Positions 38,577-48,220 of a stretch of 64,000 bases of DNA are shown in pieces (the stretch's first letter is position 1; the number at the start of each line of letters is the position of its first letter). The notes beneath the pieces are model-generated. The model was not told where the DNA came from, did no database searches, and saw only the letters and a program-made list of their open reading frames with translations. This stretch comes from Jaenimonas drosophilae. Its lineage: Eukaryota; Euglenozoa; Kinetoplastea; Trypanosomatida; Trypanosomatidae. The stretch spans positions 30,147 through 94,146 of the forward strand of contig JASAON010001610.1 in NCBI GenBank assembly GCA_030849065.1. Reading direction: 5' to 3'. Made by a program: the position numbers and the translations under genes.

Positions 38577-41216
38577 ATGCTGTTTCGTCTATCGTGGCTC
38601 TTGCTGCGCCGAGCCTATCACGTTCCTCGGGATTCCAAGGTGGCTCTCTTCCCCATCCATCTTGACCCCCCAACCATTCAGCACCGCGAGCTTTTTCGGC
38701 TTCTTCTTGGCCAGTCGCGAACAAGTGAGTCGTGTCACCGCTACCCCGACCCTAGTGTCAGCTCTGCATCGAGCAGCGCTGAGGCGGTGTGTGGTCATGG
38801 TGAGGACTCCAAGGGCGGTGCAAGCACGGGCAATGGAGAGGTCTCAGGTGGGCGGTCGCCGATGGGGAGCTTTTGCGACGGAAGTTGGTATCTCGATGAG
38901 CTAGAAAATCACCTTCGTGCAAGCAGTCAATTGACCCCCTTTGACGACATCATTGTCATTCCAAATACGCGCTCTCCGGTGACGCTGCAGCGCTCCACTC
39001 ACCTAGCAGCATTAGCAGTATTGGGGACGCGAGGGATTCCTCACGTCCACGTGGACTTCACGGCGTTGGAACACCCGGACGAGACGATGCCAACTATGTA
39101 TGAGCTCGTCTGTCGTTATCAGCGTAGCACCATCGTTCACTGGCTGCATGATGCCTTTGAGATGCAGCAGTGGTATCAATTTACTGAAATCCAGAAGCGT
39201 GCACCGCTACTTCTTCTTCAAACCAATAGTCTTCCCGTGAGCGCTATGGGACAGCCACAGCGGTGGCTCTCCACGTCTCACGGACGGCGTCGCATGGCCG
39301 TACAGTCGGGAGATGCCGCCGCCCCTAGCGGGGAGTGGTGGCTCTCGGCAGGAGGGCCAGGCGATGCGGAAGTGGAGGTAAGTCGGTCATACTTGACCAA
39401 GAACGGAAGCGCTTGGCTGAGCCCCTCTCTTCTCACGTCCCAGCAGAGCCTTAACATGGATGTGGAGTCACAGCGTCCTCGTGGGGGGCAGAACGACCTG
39501 GCACACGCTGCCAGCTGGGGCGGTGCTGACAAGGCACCGATTGGTGATGACTTGGTGGTTAACGAAGATGGCTCGCTTCGGATTGACAATGCTACCGCCG
39601 CCACCTTGGAGGCAATGGTACGACGAGAAAGTGAGCACCCCTCGACGGACGCCTCACAGGGGTGTTCTGGGGTAGAGTGCGAGCTCAGCGCCGTGCAGGC
39701 CGACCTGGAGGATATGCTGAGGCCATCCCAGGTCCTTCCCGTGAGCACCAACCTCGATGAGGATGTGGAGGCTCAGGAAGCAGAAAGCTGGATGGAATTC
39801 GAGGACGAAGACTTCGTCCGTAGCACACATGAGGCAGCCGCCATGGATGGGCTGGCCTCATCAGAGGAGGTGGGGCACCACCCCACCGTTCGTGATCTCA
39901 TTATGGAACTCTTTCCAGCACAGTCGCGGTGCTCCGTCTTTAGTGATGACACCGGTGACGGTAAAGTGGAAGTTGTATGTGAGGGCATGGACACGGCATT
40001 GGGGGCAGAGAGTGGGGGTGCTACTTCTTCTCCCACCACCCCAATACAGGCACCTGCGGCGGTGGCGGAGCTGATGACGAGCGTACCAAAGGTGGAGGTG
40101 CACTCCATCACCCGCAGTACCGGGGCGGACGTGAGGCAGGCCATTTGGGAGCAGGAGTTGGACACCAACACCATTCTCTCCACCAGTGTCGCACGTTACG
40201 TGGACTCACACATGTTATATCGAGACTCGAGGAAGTCAACCAATGCAACCTTCTTTGGGCATGGAGCGGCACCGCCGCCACCCAACTCTAACTCAACCGG
40301 TGGGCGTTCGTCCACGACCCCACCTAGCACCAACGCCGCACACAATGGTAGCAGCGCGAGTGGTAGCACTCCACGACGGGTTGTGGCGGCCAAGGAAACT
40401 GCCACCCTCGGCTTCCAAGGTGCGATTCCTCGGCTGGAGCTGCACCACGACCTGGGCAATCCAGTGGCCTGCGAGCTCTACGAGTCGCTGCGTATCTTTG
40501 AGTGTCGCGAGGACGAGGAGCCTGACCTCATCGTTCCCATTGGCGGTGATGGCTACATGATGCACTGCATCCGCCGTAACTGGCGGCGTTTTATTCCCTT
40601 TTTCGGAGTCAATGCCGGCCATGTAGGGTATCTGCTGAATGATCGGGCCACCCTCGACGAGTTGTTCTCGATGCCGCTGAAGATCCACACCACAACCATG
40701 TTATACTGCGAAGCAGAGCGCGCGCCAACCATCTCTGCAAATGGTACCGTGGTGAAGGGAGAAGTACTCTCCGAGTTGGCCTTCAACGATGCCTGGGTTG
40801 AGCGATTGAGCGGTCAGACAGCCCTCATTCGCATCATGATCAATGGAGAAGAGCGCATCCAGCGTCTTCGTGGGGATGGGGTTCTCGTGGCCACTGCAGC
40901 TGGCAGCACTGCCTACAGTCAAGCACTTGGCGCCTCTCCGGTTCCCGTTGGGGCCCCCTTAATTCAAGTGGTTGGAAGCAATGTTGTATCTCCAGCTCAG
41001 TGGAGGCCTGTCCACCTCGATCAGGAGGACCAGGTGGAGTTTGAGGTGCTCGATCACATCAAACGGCCTTGTCGGTGCTTCGTCGACTCCGTGGATGTGG
41101 GCAACGTCACTCGGATGCTTGTCCGCTCCAGCCGCGTGGCTTTGGTCTCGCTGGCCTTCTCCGGCAGTTGCGACTTGAGCCATAAGCTGTACCAGGTTCA
41201 GTTTCCCAAGCCCTAA
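38577..41216 (+). CDS. NAD kinase with large N-terminal extension
   Basis: Phosphorylates NAD to NADP. 879 residues, whereas the catalytic domain needs only about 280. The kinase domain occupies roughly 625-875: DLIVPIGGDGYMM with the diagnostic GGDG at 656-659, FGVNAGHVGYLLND, then ELAFNDAWVERLSG, RGDGVLVATAAGSTAYSQALG (glycine-rich AGSTAY loop), and PLIQVVGSNVVSPAQWRPV. The end, CFVDSVDVGNVTRMLVRSS, fits the closing strands. The first 20 residues (MLFRLSWLLLRRAYHVPRDS) are basic and hydrophobic and could direct it to mitochondria. Residues about 60-600 are low in conservation. Within them, about 120-230 (HLAALAVLGTRGIPHVHVDF, STIVHWLHDAFEMQQWYQF) looks folded and the rest is acidic or Ser/Thr-rich. 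The extension has no family I recognise. Confidence 0.9.
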   Translation: MLFRLSWLLLRRAYHVPRDSKVALFPIHLDPPTIQHRELFRLLLGQSRTSESCHRYPDPSVSSASSSAEAVCGHGEDSKGGASTGNGEVSGGRSPMGSFCDGSWYLDELENHLRASSQLTPFDDIIVIPNTRSPVTLQRSTHLAALAVLGTRGIPHVHVDFTALEHPDETMPTMYELVCRYQRSTIVHWLHDAFEMQQWYQFTEIQKRAPLLLLQTNSLPVSAMGQPQRWLSTSHGRRRMAVQSGDAAAPSGEWWLSAGGPGDAEVEVSRSYLTKNGSAWLSPSLLTSQQSLNMDVESQRPRGGQNDLAHAASWGGADKAPIGDDLVVNEDGSLRIDNATAATLEAMVRRESEHPSTDASQGCSGVECELSAVQADLEDMLRPSQVLPVSTNLDEDVEAQEAESWMEFEDEDFVRSTHEAAAMDGLASSEEVGHHPTVRDLIMELFPAQSRCSVFSDDTGDGKVEVVCEGMDTALGAESGGATSSPTTPIQAPAAVAELMTSVPKVEVHSITRSTGADVRQAIWEQELDTNTILSTSVARYVDSHMLYRDSRKSTNATFFGHGAAPPPPNSNSTGGRSSTTPPSTNAAHNGSSASGSTPRRVVAAKETATLGFQGAIPRLELHHDLGNPVACELYESLRIFECREDEEPDLIVPIGGDGYMMHCIRRNWRRFIPFFGVNAGHVGYLLNDRATLDELFSMPLKIHTTTMLYCEAERAPTISANGTVVKGEVLSELAFNDAWVERLSGQTALIRIMINGEERIQRLRGDGVLVATAAGSTAYSQALGASPVPVGAPLIQVVGSNVVSPAQWRPVHLDQEDQVEFEVLDHIKRPCRCFVDSVDVGNVTRMLVRSSRVALVSLAFSGSCDLSHKLYQVQFPKP

Positions 41217-41626
41217 GGCGTCCACAAGCACGCTCAAGGGAATCTTCTTCTTTCTTTCTCCTTTTGCTTTGTTCACCCTGCACTTGGAGGGCCCCTCCAC
41301 TTCTTTGAGATCATCCCTCGATGATAATCCACCTCGTCGTCCACCACGACGAAGGTCTTGCTGGTTCACTGAGCCACATGACACTTCCTTCCTACACACA
41401 AGTCATCTGTTCTGTTATATTCCCTCTTCACACGATTATGGTTCACTCACAGGCTGGCAGCTCTCACACTTGCTGCTATTATTTTTGTACAGAATTCTTT
41501 TCACACACTCACCCCTCTAGAACATTCTTGCAACTGCCAGGGATCCTGGCGTGTACAAAAAAGGAAGATACCCCCTCTTGCTACACTTCCAAAGACGAAC
41601 ACAGAGCACTTGCTCATAATACCAAT
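41217..41626 (+). promoter_or_regulatory. Spacer with trans-splice acceptors for CAP-H
   Basis: No separate gene. The CAP-H frame is open upstream of 41627 as far as 41321, but the acceptors lie inside it: tgctattatttttgtacag with AG at 41491-41492 and cttttcacacactcacccctctag with AG at 41519-41520. Translation from an upstream codon is therefore unlikely. Confidence 0.55.
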
Positions 41627-44443
41627 ATGGCAATGCCAGACCCGACCACTCCACCTGCGGCAGCCCGTCTAGTACGGCCAGACTACAGCACCGACACAGT
41701 GGCCTCGGGTCCATCCGTCATACTTGACGACCGAGCCTTGGAGAACTCCCCCGTCCCCAGCCAGCTGACGCAGCAGGCTGGGGGAGGCCGTCTTCCACGG
41801 CAACGCCCGCGCTTCTACACCGTGCAGGACCTGGACGTGGCCCTAAATCAGGCCATTGAAGGGAAAATCAACAGCAAGAATGCCTGGGCAAGCAAAGAAG
41901 CCAGCGACTTGCTTGAGGGCATCACCCACACCATTGAGAACACCCTGGAGAATGACACCACCGACAACTACAGCGGTTTTGCCAAGGCCGCCACGGTTGT
42001 GGAAGGCTGCTCAAAGGTGTGGACCAGTCGTGTGGATAGCACACATCTTCGTAGCAACTTGATGGTACAACGTCTTCTACGTAATGAGGAGGACTCAGGT
42101 GCCGGCCCTACGGAAAGCGGTGAGGGCGAGGAGTCGGAGGCGCAGGAATCGCAATCCCGGCGTGCCCGATCACGTGCCAAAACCATGGCCCGTACCTTGG
42201 CCATGGAGGCCTCCGAGATTAACCTTGATAGCAAGGCGATGACGGCACTCACACAAACAGGGCTGAACGCGCAGTTCCGCGCCATCACCGAGAAGTTCGA
42301 CCAGGGCAATGCCCAAGGCTTGCTCACCAACAATGCCCCTCTGGGCCGCGTAGGGAACGTCATCCTGGACGTGGACTACTCTCAGGTGGTGGGCCAATTC
42401 TCGGCCAAGAAGGCCAAACAGCTCGCCCGCGGTACCGACTCGGCCGTGAGTAGTGCACGCACCTCGGGCGAGGTTTGTGTGAAGGTGGAGGAGGGCCAAG
42501 TCAGCGGCAACTCATCGGCTCGTCCATCACTGCTACACCAGGCGGTCTTCCTTCCTGTGGAGGAGGACGGGGACATCGACGTTGTCCTGGACGACTTACC
42601 AGAGTTCCTGCCACGTACGTCGGGTGAACTGGATGATGTACCCCGCGCCTCCCACCATACCGCTCTTCGTGGAAGCGCGGGAGTGCGAGAGGGTGGGGCA
42701 GCCGTAAGTGACCTCCTCGCGCTGAACCACGCCGCCTTTGTGAAGGAGGAGGCCGAAGAAGCCGTTGCCGCTCCTGCTGCTGTTGCCAGCCATCACGTCT
42801 CTCTAGGCTATCAGGCCGACGAGGAGCACCCGCTCCCACTCGACGACGACGGTGATTTTGGCGGAGATGGCTTTGGCGGGATGGGGGACGACATCACCTA
42901 CGCCGAGGACGAGGACGATGATGATGGCGCCGCCGATGTTGGAGCGGAGGCGCGCCAGCTCGTCACGGGCATTCGCGAGCTGGAGGCGGTGGATTCCCTC
43001 TTCGCGGGAGGGGTCCAGCTGGCGTTGGAGGCTGAGAACCCCACGTCGTGGTGCCCCATGGCAGATATACCGCAGAACGCCTTGGCCGGTCCAGCCCCAG
43101 GATCGGAGCTCTCGCAGCTGCACAAGAAGTGCCGCCTCGGGGCCACCGGAGGGGGTGGAGATGCTGGCGCGACAGCCAAGCGCGCCAAGAAGGAGGGCCG
43201 AACCGTCACCTTTGATGCGAGCGTCATTGGCGCGCATGTGGCCAACGCCGCCAGCTCCCCGACCTTCTCCCTCAACCAGTCTGACACCGACCAGGGCGCA
43301 CTGAAACAGAGCACCACATCCACGAAGAACGTCACCCCCTTGGGTCGTGACCTCCTCTTCAAGAAGGAGGCCTCACAGCTCGCCACCTCCTTTATGCAGA
43401 GCACCACACAAAAGGCAAAGGCGGAGGAGGCGCATCTGCTGCTCCCGAGCCCTCCCATCCCTGGCACCACCCTCCCCGACTTCTTGCCCTACCCGGTGAC
43501 CATCGCATCCTTCTTTCAGCCCTTCTCCACCTCCCTCTCCGAGTGGAACCTGCTGCGGAAGTCGGTGTCTGGGCGGATTCTCGATGAGGCGGCTGAACTC
43601 CGTCGCAGTGGTGGCGCCAGCACCGAGGAGGAGGGCCCACGAAGCGCCATGGGGGACCTTCCGATGGAGTTCTTCCCCACCGGGGCAGAGGCCGACGATG
43701 ATGACCTGGGCGGCTACGGTGACTACGACGGTCACAGTGACGTGGATAGTGTGGCGGAGTATCAGCTGAATGCCGAGAAGCAGCTTCTGGCTCAGTTTGA
43801 GGCCGTGACCACCTCAGCGGCCGCCTCGGCTGACGCTTCTGCTCGTGGAAGCGCTGGTGACAATCCTGCGCGTCTCTCAACAGACCCGGAGGTGTTGCTG
43901 AAGGCGCTTCACCCGACGGCGGCCATCATGGCCAATCAGGTGGATGTTGTGCGACTTCGCCAGACCATGTGGGAGGCCCTCCAGTCTATCATGAAGGAAA
44001 ACCCACACGTGAAGATGGCAGAGGAAGAGGATAGTGGAGAGGCAGCGGCTGAGGCGGAGAAAATTGGGGCGGCAGACGAATCCGTCATGAAGCGCCACGC
44101 CCTTCGCGCCCTTCATCGAGGCCAACGCGGAAAACGTCCGAGGGAAGCAGAGAGCATCAGCGAGCGTCGTCAGAACACCGCCGAGGTTGAGGAGGATGAA
44201 AATGAGGATCATCACCTACCCAGTGAGATGGATGCTCTGCTTCCGCACTTCAGTGAAGTTGTGCAGCGAATCCTTCCCGAGGTTCCCTCCATCAGCTCCA
44301 CAGGCAGCCTATCCCCAGCCTTTCTCTTCTTCTCGATGCTTTTTTTGGTGAATGAGCACAACATTGTGCTGGCAAATGCGCCAACTCTAGACGACCTCAC
44401 GGTTCGTGGAACCAAGTCGAGGATTGGTGTTGTGAAGGCGTGA
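41627..44443 (+). CDS. Condensin subunit CAP-H (Barren/Brn1 kleisin)
   Basis: 939 residues from the ATG at 41627 (a second ATG follows two codons later). Kleisin of condensin I, bridging the SMC2/SMC4 heads in mitotic chromosome compaction. N-terminal Barren block at about 60-150: YTVQDLDVALNQAIEGKINS, NAWASKEASDLLEGITHTIE, NTLENDTTDNYSGFAKAATV, VEGCSKVWTSRVDSTHLRSN. A central block (WCPMADIPQNAL, then FLPYPVTIASFFQPFSTSLS, EWNLLRKSVSGRIL) is also recognisable. The C-terminal winged-helix segment is at about 870-939 (SPAFLFFSMLFLVNEHNIVL, TLDDLTVRG). Acidic stretches (DEDDDDGAADV) and poorly conserved linkers lie between, as in other CAP-H proteins. Length is usual for the family or slightly above. 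Confidence 0.88.
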   Translation: MAMPDPTTPPAAARLVRPDYSTDTVASGPSVILDDRALENSPVPSQLTQQAGGGRLPRQRPRFYTVQDLDVALNQAIEGKINSKNAWASKEASDLLEGITHTIENTLENDTTDNYSGFAKAATVVEGCSKVWTSRVDSTHLRSNLMVQRLLRNEEDSGAGPTESGEGEESEAQESQSRRARSRAKTMARTLAMEASEINLDSKAMTALTQTGLNAQFRAITEKFDQGNAQGLLTNNAPLGRVGNVILDVDYSQVVGQFSAKKAKQLARGTDSAVSSARTSGEVCVKVEEGQVSGNSSARPSLLHQAVFLPVEEDGDIDVVLDDLPEFLPRTSGELDDVPRASHHTALRGSAGVREGGAAVSDLLALNHAAFVKEEAEEAVAAPAAVASHHVSLGYQADEEHPLPLDDDGDFGGDGFGGMGDDITYAEDEDDDDGAADVGAEARQLVTGIRELEAVDSLFAGGVQLALEAENPTSWCPMADIPQNALAGPAPGSELSQLHKKCRLGATGGGGDAGATAKRAKKEGRTVTFDASVIGAHVANAASSPTFSLNQSDTDQGALKQSTTSTKNVTPLGRDLLFKKEASQLATSFMQSTTQKAKAEEAHLLLPSPPIPGTTLPDFLPYPVTIASFFQPFSTSLSEWNLLRKSVSGRILDEAAELRRSGGASTEEEGPRSAMGDLPMEFFPTGAEADDDDLGGYGDYDGHSDVDSVAEYQLNAEKQLLAQFEAVTTSAAASADASARGSAGDNPARLSTDPEVLLKALHPTAAIMANQVDVVRLRQTMWEALQSIMKENPHVKMAEEEDSGEAAAEAEKIGAADESVMKRHALRALHRGQRGKRPREAESISERRQNTAEVEEDENEDHHLPSEMDALLPHFSEVVQRILPEVPSISSTGSLSPAFLFFSMLFLVNEHNIVLANAPTLDDLTVRGTKSRIGVVKA

Positions 44444-44737
44444 AGATGAGCCATCCATGCACGATGCCACCCACTGGTTGGCCTCGGCGCATGAAGTGTC
44501 TTTGCTTCCATAGATTCTCAACGCTGATGTCAGAGCCAGACGCGATGCGGGATGGCTGTGGGAGCACCGATGTAGCCCATGCATCGATTGCGAGGTTGTC
44601 CCACGCACAGCGGTGGATTAGATCATTACGGTTGAGACACAAGAACTTGATGAATGATCATGTGCTCATGCATCGTTGCGTACCTGCTGGAGATGACGTG
44701 CAAATGGCCTGTACATGATCCACTCGCGCTCTCATTC

Positions 44738-44766
44738 ATTCTTCTATCTTTTCTTTCTTTTTTCAG
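44738..44766 (+). promoter_or_regulatory. Trans-splice acceptor for the 44877 gene
   Basis: Tract ttcttctatcttttctttct plus tttttcag with AG at 44765-44766, 110 nt before the ATG at 44877. The spacer 44444-44737 holds no gene that I can support. Confidence 0.65.
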
Positions 44767-44876
44767 AAGAGCTACGACTGACAGAGAAGGGGGGGAATGT
44801 TCCCAAAGAGTGCTTAATCCAAGCTCGTACATTTTCATTTTACATCTTCAACTCACGCCGAGTGACGAGTAGAAGC

Positions 44877-45731
44877 ATGACCCTCTCAGCTGTTCCACGT
44901 CGGCACTACCTCCACATTCACGATGCGCTACGCAAGGTGCTTGGCACAGACGCAAAGCTCTCCGCCTTCGTGACCAAGAAGCAGCCCTTTCAGTGCGACA
45001 TGCTGGTGAATTCATCTCGCACCGACCCCCTCACCCTCTCCACGAGCCCTGGCCACCTCGAGCGCATCACGGAGGAGCTCCAGGAGGAGCTGGGCAACTG
45101 CACCGTCACGGCCCACGCTCAGCGAGTGGAGGTTGGCTTTCCCGACCGCCAGTCCCTCTGTGTGGCCCTCGGAGCATCTGTCAGAGACATGGACGGTGTG
45201 ATGGAACCACGTGACATCAACCGCGAACCCGACTTCCGTAAGCGCAACCGCCTTCGCATCTCCCTCGGCTTCGACGAGGACCTCTTCACAAGTCAGCTGA
45301 CCGTGTCTCTGGCGTTGGCCTCGCGCATGCTGGAGCGCTGGTCTTATGACCAGGTGATGAACTCACCCATCCTCAGCGTGGATCAGGAGATGCGCAAGGC
45401 CTACGAGGCGAGTGGGAATGACTGGCGTGCCGTGACCCCGCCACTGACCTACTGGCAGGCACACGGCTATGCCCTCGGACGTGTGTACCCGTGCAACCAC
45501 TTTCAGGACATCCAAGGCACCGTCCTCAACAACTTTGCCAGGTACTACGGTGAGTACCCCATGGACAATCCCTACTGCCAAGGGGAGGACCTGAATACCA
45601 CCGACGTTGCTCGATGGATCTGCCGGGCATGGAAGCAGATGCCCATGGAGGAGACCGAAATTCAGCTCGCTGGCGCCAACAACACCACAGGAACTGATGA
45701 TGAGTGCAGTGAGGGAGAAGGTCGGAGCTGA
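44877..45731 (+). CDS. Unrecognised conserved-looking protein
   Basis: 284 residues from the ATG at 44877; the longer open frame upstream overlaps the splice tract and lacks support. The protein looks globular. It has HDALRKVLGTDAKLSAFVTK, LERITEELQEELGNCTVTAH, then VEVGFPDRQSLCVALGASVR, RKRNRLRISLGFDEDLFTSQ, and a Trp/Tyr-rich half (RMLERWSYDQVMNSPIL, YWQAHGYALGRVYPCNHFQD, NNFARYYGEYPMDNPYCQG, VARWICRAWKQMPMEETEI). It ends in a short acidic tail (DDECSEGEGRS). The first ten residues are basic but too short to call a presequence. No family or catalytic motif is recognised. Confidence 0.65.
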   Translation: MTLSAVPRRHYLHIHDALRKVLGTDAKLSAFVTKKQPFQCDMLVNSSRTDPLTLSTSPGHLERITEELQEELGNCTVTAHAQRVEVGFPDRQSLCVALGASVRDMDGVMEPRDINREPDFRKRNRLRISLGFDEDLFTSQLTVSLALASRMLERWSYDQVMNSPILSVDQEMRKAYEASGNDWRAVTPPLTYWQAHGYALGRVYPCNHFQDIQGTVLNNFARYYGEYPMDNPYCQGEDLNTTDVARWICRAWKQMPMEETEIQLAGANNTTGTDDECSEGEGRS

Positions 45732-45952
45732 AGAGGAGAGGGATGGCGGGGGGGACCTTCCTTCTCTTCACGCTGTCACCAGGTTGGTCCATCGATTTGA
45801 TGAGCCGACGCATTCACATGATGATGTATCATTCACCCTCACAACTATCGAGAGATGGGTGGGGTGACTTTCATCAACGCTTTTTTTTTTCCTTTTCTGT
45901 ACGCGCTGTGTCATGGACGCCACTGCGGCAGATTGCATCTACTGTTGTTGTT

Positions 45953-45986
45953 GTTTTTCCCTCATTCACTCTCTTTTCTGGTTCAG
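45953..45986 (+). promoter_or_regulatory. Trans-splice acceptor for the 46085 gene
   Basis: Tract tttttccctcattcactctc plus ttttctggttcag with AG at 45985-45986, 98 nt before the ATG. The rest of the 45732-46084 spacer has a T run at about 45883-45892 and no gene. Confidence 0.65.
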
Positions 45987-46084
45987 CATTTGTAGCTCGG
46001 TTGGGGGGTACTCGATCACCGTGCCAGTATTCAATTCATCTCCTATCGCACAGCACACCAGTACAAGTCCTGTTCCTTGACTGA

Positions 46085-47728
46085 ATGTGTGTCACACGTC
46101 CTCCTTCGGGTGAGGGCCCATCCACCCCAGACCTCCCAGTGAAGGAGGCCGCCACCCCATCCACGACCACGGACCACAACAACATCACCCCCATCGTTGA
46201 GAAGGGCGTTCTGGACCGTTCGGCCGAGGAGGAGCGCCAGCGCCGACTGCACTCCCTCTACGGGAGTCGAGCCATCGCTGCGGGGAGCAAAAGAGGCCAT
46301 GCCGTGGTGGCAAGTGCGAGCCCAGCGGCATCACACCGCGGTGGTGCTGCTGGACGCCACGCCCTGACCTCCTTCGGCTCCAGACGCGATGGCTCCCTGA
46401 GCCAGTACATTCAGCCTTCGGGGGACCTCATGTCGGGGCAGAAGTACCTCGTGGTCGGTGATGGCCTCATGGCACCCTTTATGGCCTTGTGCCTCCGGGT
46501 CCACGGCCTTGAGTGCGACTTGGCCCACCACCCCGGCAACAGCGATCTCGACCGTGGCACCATTGCCCTGACCCCCTCCGTCACGCAGCTGATGGGTGAC
46601 GTCCTCAATGTGTCGGTCCCATCAGGAAGTGTTGTGGGTCGTGTCCTGACCTTTGATCATGTCGGCAATGACATGTGCGATGTGGACCTCAACGAGTTCC
46701 GTGAGAAGGGAGAGAGCCCAACCTTCTTTTGCTGTGATCGCCTAAAAGTGGAGGCCGCCCTCCTCTCGTTGTGCCAGCTTGGCACTCACAGCTGTCATGT
46801 GCTGCCCAAGCCAAACATCAGCGGGCTCGAAGCCCTGGAGAATGGCGGCGTACGAGTACGCTTTAGCAGCGGCATGTCGCAGGACTATCTTGGGGTCATT
46901 TGCACCGCACGCAACCAGGAGTTGGTGCCCGAGCTCACCATCACCAATGAGGAACTCCAGCAACGTGCGGAGAATGCCGAGAAGTACAAGGAAACCTACT
47001 CCAAGGCCATGCGTTGGCTTGAGCTGTGTGTGCCACCACTTCCTGAGCTTGGCAAGTTTGATAAGCGCTTCACCCCAGGATCACAGGAAATCGTGGAGAT
47101 CCTGACCCCCCGTGATGCAAAGATGACGGTGCGCCCAACCATGATGGCTACCAAGCTCTTCTACAACGTCACCATCACCATCCCCGATGGCACGGCCGAT
47201 CCACGTCTGAAGAGCACAAGCACGAAGCAGTTTTGGGATGACGTCGTCATGCACTGGACTTCGGGTGTACCTGGCTACGTCTCACACACCATGTTCCGTC
47301 CCATGTTCACCCACATGCAGCAGCACTTCTCCAAGTCGAGTGCTCTTGTGTACCGCAGCCCCCTCTTCCTCATGCCACACTGGGCGGAAGGTGGCGGCCG
47401 CGTCATCAAGGTCGCCCATGCCGCCCACGGTGCGTGTTTTGATGCCATTGACGTGGCTGACGCGCAGGGTTTCACGGACTGCTTCGGTCTTGCCAAGGCC
47501 ATGGCCGGTGGCGACGATGTCACCAACTTCCTGAAGGAGCGCCGTCTTCAGGTGATGGAGGAGCTGGACCACCACGCCATGCTGATCCAGTACGCCCTCA
47601 AGGAGCGTGGCCAGATGGCCTACATGGCCTCTCGCTTCAACATGAAGATCATGCGCAAGTACAAGAAGAACTGGCGGGCAATCCTACAGAATCACGTGTC
47701 GCTCATTCCCAAAACCCTCCCCCGGTAA
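46085..47728 (+). CDS. FAD-monooxygenase-like protein with altered dinucleotide motif
   Basis: 547 residues. After an about 115-residue low-complexity lead, KYLVVGDGLMAPFMALCLRV (G125, D126, G127) has the spacing of a Rossmann beta-alpha-beta FAD fingerprint, but the third glycine of GxGxxG is Ala. The next part, HGLECDLAHHPGNSDLDRG, then TIALTPSVTQLMGDV, resembles the PHBH-type flavoprotein monooxygenases, where an acidic residue follows the second strand. Near 450, VAHAAHGACFDAIDVADAQG and GFTDCFGLAKAM occupy the place of the second FAD motif (GDAAHxxxPxxGxGxNxxxxDA), again without the usual Gly-Asp. The fold assignment is moderate. FAD binding and hydroxylase activity are doubtful because both motifs are altered. 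The basic C-terminus (MKIMRKYKKNWRAILQNH) is conserved-looking. Confidence 0.55.
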   Translation: MCVTRPPSGEGPSTPDLPVKEAATPSTTTDHNNITPIVEKGVLDRSAEEERQRRLHSLYGSRAIAAGSKRGHAVVASASPAASHRGGAAGRHALTSFGSRRDGSLSQYIQPSGDLMSGQKYLVVGDGLMAPFMALCLRVHGLECDLAHHPGNSDLDRGTIALTPSVTQLMGDVLNVSVPSGSVVGRVLTFDHVGNDMCDVDLNEFREKGESPTFFCCDRLKVEAALLSLCQLGTHSCHVLPKPNISGLEALENGGVRVRFSSGMSQDYLGVICTARNQELVPELTITNEELQQRAENAEKYKETYSKAMRWLELCVPPLPELGKFDKRFTPGSQEIVEILTPRDAKMTVRPTMMATKLFYNVTITIPDGTADPRLKSTSTKQFWDDVVMHWTSGVPGYVSHTMFRPMFTHMQQHFSKSSALVYRSPLFLMPHWAEGGGRVIKVAHAAHGACFDAIDVADAQGFTDCFGLAKAMAGGDDVTNFLKERRLQVMEELDHHAMLIQYALKERGQMAYMASRFNMKIMRKYKKNWRAILQNHVSLIPKTLPR

Positions 47729-48127
47729 GGAGGGCGTGTGGAGGAGGGATGATGCAGGGATGGATCCTCTCCAAAGTGAGGAGGGGCACGTGTTCACATC
47801 ACACATGCTGGGGGGCGTACCCAACCAGTCACTGAAGGTTCCTCGTGCATTGGCGCACCCCACACACTATCGGGATCCCCATCTTCCTACCACGGAAGAG
47901 GGGAACATCTTCATCACCCATGTGCTGCGAAGGGAGAAGGGGTTGGGGTACCTTTGCTAGGCATAGTACAAAGGAAGGAACCCCCTTGACATCTGGTGGC
48001 GTACCAGCAAGTAATCTACACAGACACACGCACACACACTAAGTTTCAGTCCATGTTGGGAGTATCGTCTGTTATTGTTGTTGCACACATGACGTGATTG
48101 CTAGCATTCAGTGTGTTGGGCATATGA
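47729..48127. other. Spacer after the flavoprotein-like gene
   Basis: No gene is firmly supported. A 66-codon frame from the ATG at 47763 contains two similar pieces (EEGHVFTSHML and EEGNIFITHVL), reflecting an imperfect duplication near 47777 and 47896. A CA-rich run lies at 48021-48040. Confidence 0.4.
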
Positions 48128-48182
48128 TTTGTCTTCTGTCTTCTCCTCTTCTTCATGTCTTGATGTGCATCGTCATGTGTAG
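48128..48182 (+). promoter_or_regulatory. Trans-splice acceptor for the TrmH-family gene
   Basis: Tract ttgtcttctgtcttctcctc and ttcttcatgtcttg, then AG at 48181-48182, 38 nt before the ATG at 48221. No other ATG lies between. Confidence 0.6.
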
Positions 48183-48220
48183 GGCATTGCGTGCAGAAGG
48201 AGCTGCTTTGGTCAGCACAG

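Noticed and set aside
41321..41626. In-phase upstream extension of CAP-H
   Set aside because: It contains the polypyrimidine tracts and acceptors, is rich in His/Ser/Cys, and does not look like coding sequence.
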